Positions 55,360-64,000 of a stretch of 64,000 nt of DNA are shown here, one piece after another. Position numbers and translations under genes: made by a program. How positions within the stretch are numbered: the stretch's first letter is position 1; each line of letters opens with the position of its first letter. Under the pieces are notes generated by a model. The model was not told where the DNA came from and ran no database searches. It saw nothing but the letters and a program-made list of their open reading frames with translations. The stretch is from assembly GCA_021234155.1 (NCBI GenBank), contig JAJEKV010000003.1:15610386-15674385 (forward strand), read 5' to 3'. The DNA comes from Isoetes taiwanensis. Its lineage: Eukaryota > Streptophyta > Lycopodiopsida > Isoetales > Isoetaceae.

Positions 55360-58300
55360 TTATTGAGACTTGTGCGGGGGGACAAGAGGAGCAAGATGTT
55401 ATGGTTGTGCGTACACGCAAGGTGCCTTATTCGTAACCCCGCAGGTTCTATTCCACCAACTACACCCCATAAGGTAACATTTCAACCAGATCCCCGTAGT
55501 ATAGCCCCTCCTCCGTCCAAAGGTATAAAATGTAAGGATTCTCGAACTTGATGAATTTGAATTGCTCATGAAAAACTCCAAAGTTATCAGAGACTTATTA
55601 ACTCTGCCGAGAATTGCACCATCTTATAGGGAAAAGCTTATCAAGAGCACTCAAAATGTTGAAGAAACTGCTGTAGTAGACTTGTCACAATATTTCAAGC
55701 CCTACCCGAAAAGCAAACCAAGATCCGTGTGCTTTTACTTGTAATGCCACCATAGGTACTTTCCATCCGGATAAGGTTTTGCTAGATGGAGGTTCCTCTC
55801 TAAATGTCATGCCTTACCATGTCATGAAAGCATTGATCTCAAGGTAGAAGACAATACTTCTATTGTTCTAAAATCTTTTCCAATGCTAAGGTAGTGCCAA
55901 AGGGAATTGTGAGGAATGTGTCTGTTAATACAGAGGTATTATTGTGATAGCTACATTTGTGGTTGTTGATTTTGAGAATGTTCATCATTCTAACATTTAT
56001 GATTTATTATTGGGAAGAAGATGGATGAAAACAAGAGATGCTAGGCCGATATGGTCCTAAGGCATCTGCACTATTTCAAATGGAGCAACCTCCATTAAAT
56101 TGGTAAACAAGACTGATCCCTCTGCTAATATTAGGTTCATAGGTGTGGATATTTTGCGGGAAGAGGAGCCGTGAATTTATAGTTTAGGTCCGATGTTGGT
56201 ATAAAAAGAAGAAGTGGTCAACTTTGCTCATGCCAATCTTCCGATCCGAAGGAAATAAGGCCTACCTTTGGTTTGATGGAGGTATGTCCAAAAAATTAGG
56301 AATTGCTTCTTCTCGGCCGCTATTCTAAAGGATACAAATTTAAAACTAATGACCAAAATAGGGAGAATTCATCCTAATATTTCCTCTAATGCAGCAGAAT
56401 ATAGAGCCCTCATTGCAGCCCTACAGAAGCAAAATTCATGAATATTTCCTATATTATTATTTATGGAGACTCACACAGTTTTATGCTTGCATTTATTTTG
56501 GGAGAATACCAAACAAAGCATCATGAGATGGAGGATTTGAACACTCAAGCTCGAGATTTGTTAACTTTTTGATCATTGGGAGATTCATCATATTCCAAGA
56601 TCTAAAAACTTTGAGGCTGATTTATTGTGCAGGGAAACATTATTGGAGCACTTATCCAAGGAGCTATCCAAGAAGACTTCTTAGATGAAGACGAAGCTTT
56701 CTCAACTTCATCCTATCTTAACTATAAACTTAGCCCAAGAAGAATCATACAAGGAGCTTAAAGTGAATAAAGAAGGTGTGCCTAGGACTTTGCAAATGGG
56801 AGACCTATATGAAGAGGATGACAGAGGTAAAATGGTTGAGTTGTTTGAGGATTGGGTGGATGTTTTTGCTTGGGAATATTCAGAACTAAAGGGGATTGAT
56901 AAAAATATTTGTGAGTTTGAAATAAAAGTTCGAGAAGATGCTAAACCTTATATGCGTAAATTGAGGAGAATTAATTCTTCACTCTTGGATCTTATCAAAC
57001 AAGAGTTGTCTAAAATGCAGAGTCGTCCGATAATGCCTATTGTGAATCCTTCCCGGTTTCATGCATTGTCCCAGCTTTTAAAAAAAAATGGTTCTTTGAG
57101 GATTTGTGTAGATTATAGAGATCTTAATAAGGCTACCATTAAAGATTGTTATCCCTTGCCTTTTTAGAAGAAATCCTTTATGCAAGAGTCGGGTAAATCC
57201 ATGTACTCATTTTTTTGATGGTTTCTCCGGGTTCAATCAGATAAGCATTAAACAAGAAGATCAGCCCAAGACATCTTTTATCACCCCATGGGGAACTTTT
57301 GCAATGAAAAGGATGCCTTTTGGTTTAATGAATGCCCCCGCTACATTTCAAAGGGCCATGGACACCGCTTTTGCAAGCATGACTCCAGAACAGTTTAGAG
57401 TCTTCCCCGGATGATTTATGCCTAGGTAATGAAGGAAATGACCATGTTTCGTGAGCTAACAAGAATATTTATATTGTGCGCATAAGCTGGAGTTAATCTA
57501 AATCCAAAGAAGTGCATCTTTTTATCATCTAGAGGCCAACCTGTTAGGCCATGAAGTTTCTCGCCTGTGGTCTTCAAGTAGCCGAGGAAAAAATCATTGC
57601 CTTAAAGAAGCTTCTGACCCCAAGACACTTAGAGATGTTAAAGAATTTATGGGGATGACTTCTTTTTTGAGAATTTATGTGCCTAATTTCTCTCACCATG
57701 TTAGTCCTATTTCCAAATTAACCGTGAGGGGCCATGTTAGTAAAAAGAAAGTAAATACAAAGCTATTGTTTGGACCGATGAATGTGAGAAGGCTTTTTAT
57801 GCATTATAGAAGCTATTTGCCATGCCACTCGATTGAAAACCCCAGATCTCTCAATCGCCATTCACAATTTACATTATCAAGTTACTAAAAGAGTCATTTG
57901 GGATTGCTATTTTGCAGAAAAGCACCCCATTGCTTTTGCAAGTAAACAATGGTCTCAAACCGAGGAGAGGTATCCTAAGATAGAGAGGAGTGTCAGCTGC
58001 TTTATTTTTTTAATAGAAAGGCAAGGACATCTTCTACAAAAATCCCAAGCTACCGTTTATATGCAGCAGAATCCCATGCCTTTTTGTATGGTAAGAAATT
58101 GGAAAAACCCAAGCTTCATATAGGTGGGCTTGTAGGCTCCAGTCTTATGATCTAAAGGTTAAGGTCATCCATGTGGTGAATAATCCGAGTTTGTATTTAC
58201 CTGCTGCCTATTTTGAGCATGAAGAAGTTGTGCAGGAAGAAGGAGAGATGGCTAATCTTGTGGCAAATGAACAAGATCTTTCGGATAAAAACAGGCTCAA

Positions 58301-59568
58301 GGTTGGCGACAATCTATTAGAAAATTCCTCAAATATCAAGAGATACCTCCTGAATTTTCTAAAAGTCAAGCTTACAAGTTTAGGCTGAAATGTTTAACTT
58401 ACACTTTGATTGGAGATATTTTGTGCAAGGTAAACAGGGATGGTGTTCTTTAAGGTGTGTTGATGAAGAGGAGGTCTGCCTTTAGTGCTTGGCCGAGAAT
58501 CATAAAGGTGTTTGTGGTGGTCATTTTGCGCAGATACAACCGCCAAAAAAATATTAAGGTCCGGTTATTTCGCCTCATTTATTTAGAGATTGCTATGATG
58601 TCATTAAAACTTGCCATCAATGCCAGATCTTTGGTAAGAAAATTTTGCATCCTGCCCCTCTTACTGGGATTGTGTCCCCAGGCCCATTTCAAGTTTGGGG
58701 GCTAGATTATGTTGGCCCTATAAATCCCCCATCTTCCGCTTCAAAGATGAATACATTGTTGTGGCCCGCATTTATTTACCAAATGGTCGGCAAAGACCCT
58801 TGAGAAAAGCAAATGCATATACTACTGCTAGGTTTTTGCATGAAAATATTTGTTCTAGGTTTGGAATCCCTTTCAAAATTTTGACCGATAGAGGCTCTAC
58901 TTTTTATTAATGAGGTTATTCAAATTCTTGTCTCAAGTCTCAAAAATCGACATGTGAAAAGCTCAGCCTATTATCCTCAAGGAAATGGTCAAGTCGAGTC
59001 TACTAACAACGTGCTTAAGGGAATTTTGCGTAAAAAACGGTTTGCCAAAACCAAAAAGATTGGCATTTGAAATTATATGATGCCCTTTGGGCTCATAGAA
59101 TCACTGCTAAAAAGTCGCCACTAATGCTTCTCCCTTCAGTTTGGTTTATGGTGTTGAAGCAGCTTATTCCTGTTGAGTTGGAGATTCCCTCTTTGAGAAT
59201 GGCACTCAAGTTGGATCCGAGTTTATCAAGCATTACAACACGTATGAAGTTTTGCTAAAATTGGATGAGGATAGATTTGATGCGTAAAAACTTCAATCTA
59301 CTTAAGAAGGCTAGGAGTGCAAGCTACTTTTAAAGCAGCTCACAAGCTCCGTGATAGATTGGCTCCATTGGAACTCGTGCTCAAATGGGATGTTGCAAAT
59401 GAAGGTAAGCTATCTAAATTTGAAAATCCTTGGGAAGGCCCTTACCAGATTGTAAAAGAAGTCGGCTGTTCATCCTATTGGCTTAAGGATCTCAAAACAG
59501 TTTGGAATTACCAAATCCTACAAATATCCAAAGATTTGAAAGATATTGGCCTCAACATGCATGTTTAG
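55360..59568 (+). pseudogene. pol of the Tat element (protease, RNase H, reverse transcriptase, RNase H, integrase)
   Basis: Protease: VLLDGGSSLNVMPYHVMK near 55773-55828. First, archaeal-type RNase H: KAYLWFDGGMSKK near 56260 and AAEYRALIAAL near 56395. Reverse transcriptase: LRICVDYRDLNKATIKDCYP at about 57096-57155 and TFAMKRMPFGLMNAPATFQR near 57300. The catalytic YxDD region near 57409 is altered, although an Asp-Asp pair remains. Second RNase H: HPIAFASKQWSQTEERYPKI near 57926. Integrase: zinc-binding CHQCQ near 58613, then catalytic residues in LDYVGP, LTDRGSTF and GNGQVEST. The protein is divided among many frames, each about 50-160 codons. It closely resembles the intact frame at 10730-12463 in its protease-RNase H part. 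Confidence 0.9.
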
Positions 59569-59860
59569 GCCTTTTGCTCCTATATGAATACTTATTTTAA
59601 CTTAGAGTAGGTTAATTGTTGTTGAAAATTGAAGATTTAAAAACTCTTTTGATTGGTTCTGTTCATTTCCCTTTAGGCTTAAGTCAGAGATTCTTGTTGA
59701 TTGGATTTGCTAAGTTGTTTTTGGTTAGTTGTATTCAAGGTTCTTAATACTTGTACCATCAAGACCATTTTTCCTTTGAGGTGAGCTAATTGTGTGTTCT
59801 GCTTGAAGCGTAAAATATTTTTTCAAGACCGCATAATTTCAAAAAGAGCAAGAGAATTTC

Positions 59861-59902
<42 letters not shown>

Positions 59903-61264
59903 GTACACAAATTTACTGGATGATCGATCCTCTCATAGGAAGCCAATGCTATCGCAGATTCCCTCGAAGGGATAGTAGGAATCTTGTCCGAAGGAGAGTC
60001 ATCTCGCAAAGATCCAAGAGACCATTATATCCGTAAAAAATTGTTCATGGTACCAAAAACATACCGATCTTCACTCCGAGATTCTCTTTCAGAGTTTGAA
60101 ATGCATCTCTTTATCATGAGAAGCATCAAGGAACCATAGCTATCTGCTAGCATCCCTGTGGGAGTAGTACAACCGCCTATACCACCAAATTGAGCATCCG
60201 TCACCATGATGATGCTTACACAAAAAGTAGTGCATATGTAGCATCCGAATGCATTCCCTTGTAAAAATTCCCGCCCACGAGCCTTTGTGTTCTGATACCT
60301 GTGGCAAAGGTCGCTAGTTTCTCTTGATAAGTCTTTTGCCCAAGGAAACACTCCATGGCAAGGTGATCATGGTTCATGTCTTTTTGTAGAGTTCCTTTTC
60401 TGAGTCGGGGTAGTTTTGGTCAACATTTGTGCCTTCCCATATACACCGCCTAAAATGCATGTGCACCGTAAATTTCCACGAGGAAGAGGTTCTTCATTAA
60501 TTAAAACATTGTCCCATTCTCAGATCTCAGATGCAATTCTTGCAACGTGTCTGACATACACCATAAGGAATAGGTACTCTCAGAAATGGATCAAGCTCGT
60601 GAAGCACTCCTAAATTGCTCTGATCAGCTGTTACATTGTCCCGTATAGGTGTATGGTAAGAAAAAGGAGCCATGATCTAAGGGAGGTCGAGTTTTCTCGA
60701 GCACGAAAGCAGAGGAGGAGCAAATTAGGGTTCGAGCTCGATGGTTTGAATTTTTGGTTTGAAGGTTTGAATTTTTAGTTTGAAATACATTCAATGGTTG
60801 TATGAGCCAAATTTCTTGAATAGTAGAAGTTTAGTTAAATAGGGTAGAGATTTGCTATGCTTTAACAATTTTGAGTGTTGTCATTTCAGTCCATTTGCTC
60901 ATTACTCTTATTTGTCTTAAGTTGGCCTCTTTCCATCTAGCCCTTGCTTCCATATGAAATTTTAAGAGTGCTAATCCTACATTGTTACTCATCCCTTTAT
61001 TTGGCACTCATGCTAATTTGATTATCATTGTCATATGCAGGTTCATCCACTTCTTCCATATTTCACCTGCCTTGAGTTGTCCTACCCTCCATTTGATCTT
61101 ATTTTTCTTATCACTCTCCCATTACCTTATACTCTGCCTCATATTTCCCACCACCGCAGCAGTAAATTCTATTCCTCCACCACTTGTTGATATTTTGAAG
61201 ACCTTCGTTAGCATTTCTTTTCCTTTGAGGCTGGGGACCAGCCTCATTCTTTCCTTTGAGGAGA
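59569..61264. other. 3' untranslated region of the Tat element, with poly(A)-G junction
   Basis: A run of 35 A at 59865-59899 is followed by GGGG. From there to about 60700 the sequence has a different texture and a 108-codon minus-strand frame (60025-60351) without a recognised family. Tat relatives can carry an antisense frame here, but I cannot identify this one. A clear polypurine tract next to the 3' LTR was not evident. Confidence 0.45.
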
Positions 61265-63723
61265 TGTTGCCCCTTTTTGGGCAACATGGACCATCATGAT
61301 ACCTAGAGTTTCAAGATTGGAAGATACTTGTCGAGTTTGGAAGACTTGTGGTTTCTTTTGAGGTTTCATCTTAAGTTACTTTCCTATTACTCATATGGTA
61401 AGAGTTAGTGTTATTTTGATCCTGCTAGAGTTTGGAAGAAATTGGCTCAAGTTTGGAAGACCCTTGGGATCTTGGTTGTATAGCCTAATTCTTTCCTTTG
61501 AGGAAATTTTCTAGTTACATTCTTATTTCTTGAAGACTGTGCAAAGGATATAGCAAGCTATACAAGGAGTTATAAGCATGTTGCTCATATTCACTCATAT
61601 GGAGCTAAATGGAGTTGCACCAATGGTTTGGAAGTCACACCTATGAAGATGTCACTTTAAAGGTGAATTTTGCTCTTGTTTAGGCCTTGAAGATTGGAAG
61701 ACCTTTTTAGAAGTTTGGAAGACCCTAGGGCCTTGAGCAAAGTTATGAGGTATGATTTGAGCTTTGGAGATAAGATCATGTGCTCTGTGGGGTTTCCATC
61801 CTTTATCCATTTCATCCATTCCATATCCACTTTCCTTTCATCTTTTTATACCCCATTTCCACCTTGTCATGCCTTCTTTCATTACTTCACTACCTATATT
61901 TTTATTGGCCTCACCTCCACTTGTGAATTGCTCTCAAGAGATCATGAAAAACTTCAAGAGCAAGGAGGCTTGAATTTTACTTTCATCTTATTTCCCTAAA
62001 TCCTGCCATAGCTTTTTTTTTTTTCCTATATTTTCACCCTCTTCCTATGATTTTTTCACCATTCCCGAGGTTGAAAACTCATTGACCATGGTCAAAATGG
62101 GCAAAATTTCAAGTATCTCAATTTGACTTGAAAACACTCTAGATTTGGAGCTTGGCAAAAATAGCTATGTTGGCCTTTCCAAAATTCAAAAAAGACCTTG
62201 AAAATTCCTCAAATATTATTTCTTGGGATGCGTGCCAAAAAAAAAAAAAAATAGCAAAAAAACTATTCTAGCCTATCTACCCTATTTTTCTATTTTCCAC
62301 CTCAGCCTAAATTCCACCTCATTGGTCCACGTGGCGCCAGGCGGGGCCTCGAACACGAAATGGCACAACCCTTCTCAAGGTGCACGCAAATTCAACATGC
62401 CTTGACTCGGATTATTCAATTTATATCCTTATCTTCCGTAATCATTCAGGCCTGTGGGATATATCGAGCTTTGAAAAAAAACCCTAAACTTCGAGCACAC
62501 TTCAACCGCAAATTCGCGGCCCAAATCTGATTGAATCCCGCCCTTTTGCTCCCGAAATCATCTCCTGAACCTTTTCCGAGACCTCTGGAACCCCCTGTGG
62601 CACTTGATTCAAGGGAATTTGCTCAAATTAAGCCTAAAATCACTCAACCGAGCTGGTTTTTGGGAGGGACAGTTTTTATCCAAGAATGGACATCATTTTC
62701 TTCACCCCCTGAGATATACCTCTCTGATCTCCGGGCGCTTTCTATATCTTTGATATTTTATTGATCTGTTCTACTCCAAATTCAGCTAATCCTCGCTCGA
62801 GATTGAAGATTGATTTGTTTTTGATCGAAGACCGACTGTGTTGTGACCTACCTGACACCAAAACTTCTACTGCAATTCAAAATTCCTTATTACTTTCTCT
62901 TCCAGACAATTTCTAGATTATCAGAAGCTTACTATGCTTTGGGAGTTACTCTCAAGCATTATTTTGGATATTTTCTCCTGAGATTTCTGAACTCCTGTGA
63001 TATTTTATGATCTTAATGCATATTCTTTGCCTGGAAAAATAGTGTTGCCATCTTCTCAAGTTATAAATCTGTTAATGCCTGTCTAGACCAATAGAAATCA
63101 GATATTTTAAGTTGAATCCCTAAAAATAGTTGTGTCCCAGCCTTAAATAGGATTGAGTATTGTTTATATGCAAAGAAAACAAAGAAAAATAGTTTTTTCA
63201 TATCCATCTCACAAATCATGATGTAATTCAAGACTTTGGTCTGTCTCAGTAAATATCATAGTGTTTGCTTGTCAAGAAAACCCTATGCACGTGATTTAGA
63301 GTTCATTCTGAGGTCATTTGCACAAATTCCAACTCAAAATTCATCACCAAACTCCATTTGCAAATTTTGGCTCTCTGTCTTGGCATTGACCAATTTTTGA
63401 CTGAACTTTGACATTGATTTTCTTGGTCTTCCCCTATCCAAATCGAGACAGACTTTCATCAGTAGTTCCCTCTACTTGTCTATAACTCATACCAAAAACC
63501 AAAACTCAAAAATCTTAAAGGGTGTGACTGCAAGATTGATTTTTGTTCTGACAGTTTTTTCTGCTTCAGGGACTGTAGTGATTTTGACAAAACCAGCATT
63601 TGAAATTGAGTTCTTTTGCTTTATATGATTAAGGATTGATCACCCTAAGTGATCTGGAGGTCCTGACCAGTTTGTTTACACTTCCTTTGAGGTTAGGCTA
63701 AAATTCCAGGTTTTAGGCTAACA
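61265..63723 (+). repeat. 3' LTR, 2459 bp
   Basis: It is a direct repeat of 51604-54082, with the same TGTTGCC start and CTAACA end, followed by the TTGTG target duplication. It is about 20 bp shorter because of small indels. Confidence 0.92.
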
Positions 63724-63728
63724 TTGTG

Positions 63729-64000
63729 TGGAGGAAGTATTTACTAGTTTTTCATAAAAGAAAACTGTGGTGTTGCAAATCTTGGTTGCCAAGCTTGCCA
63801 TGTAGTTGCTGGAGGGTTTTCCTATAACAATGCTTCAAACTGCAATGTAGGTGCCCATGAGCCTGCTTTTTTGTGATCTTTTTGGGTAATTTACAATGTT
63901 CCTTTTTGTCCTGCATGATTCAGCCAGTCATATATGGGCCTGAAAGCATCTTCCCAACATCTGCACAAGTTATTCAGCAAAACATGGAATACAACAAAAT
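63729..64000. other. right flank of the Tat insertion
   Basis: Only 272 bp of flank. No coding motif is recognised. The sequence across 51598/63724 should be contiguous in a chromosome lacking the insertion. Confidence 0.4.

Larger units (their letters stand above)
51604..63723 (+). mobile_element. complete Tat-lineage Ty3/Gypsy retrotransposon, 12.1 kb
   Basis: Two LTRs (51604-54082 and 61265-63723) begin TGTTGCC and end CTAACA. They bound a gag-pol region, with a primer-binding site at 54086. TTGTG at 51599-51603 and 63724-63728 is a perfect 5-bp target duplication, so both borders are exact. Domain order is gag, protease, archaeal-type RNase H, reverse transcriptase, RNase H, integrase, as in Tat elements with two RNase H domains. 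Coding is broken by many single-base frame changes and stops, so it cannot move on its own. Confidence 0.93.

Noticed and set aside
60025-60351. Plastid or mitochondrial DNA insertion
   Set aside because: The region looked organelle-like in places, but I could not match it to any organelle gene I know.

Overview
The window is nuclear DNA of a land plant with a repeat-rich genome. The evidence is GT-AG spliced genes with long introns, a PLS-type pentatricopeptide-repeat (PPR) fragment, 4-coumarate:CoA ligase-like and GT31 glycosyltransferase pieces, a plant CACTA transposon and a Tat-lineage Ty3/Gypsy retrotransposon. The PPR wording reminds me of fern proteins, but that is only an impression. 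I found no bacterial, plastid or clear mitochondrial genes.

Layout. 1-3160: non-coding, with a guanine-quadruplex motif and a 308-bp duplication split by a small insertion. 3161-9706 (minus): one apparently intact 15-exon gene for a 431-residue protein with a C-terminal GOLD-like domain. I assembled it exon by exon from GT-AG boundaries and codon phase. A 174-bp MITE with a 5-bp target duplication sits in its tenth intron. 10730-12463 (minus): an uninterrupted 577-codon retroelement frame joining an aspartic protease to an RNase H, with no reverse transcriptase. 14335-15090: a truncated PPR gene. 18068-18403: the first exon of a GT31-like gene, ending about 0.5 kb before a CACTA transposon.

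18885 to about 30500: a CACTA (En/Spm) element with TNP2 transposase on the minus strand and a second En/Spm-type protein on the plus strand. Between them lie a SET-domain gene and an intron-bearing 4-coumarate:CoA ligase fragment. 31528-38485: an unusual block in which several unfamiliar coding stretches, one with a SWIM-type zinc finger, are separated by three long arrays of a roughly 16-bp motif (core GGCCACATTAACC). The first array points the opposite way to the other two. I regard this as the best candidate for something undescribed.

40599-45411: a decayed LINE cut by an LTR with an initiator-methionine primer-binding site, then three copies of a 67-bp near-perfect hairpin, then a coiled-coil frame. 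46453-46713: a tandem array whose units each contain a short hairpin. About 49820-51300: a second decayed LINE. 51604-63723: a complete Tat-type retrotransposon with 2.5-kb LTRs and a perfect 5-bp target duplication (TTGTG), but a gag-pol broken by many frameshifts.

Only the GOLD gene looks like a normal working host gene. Most of the rest is mobile DNA and captured or broken host gene pieces.
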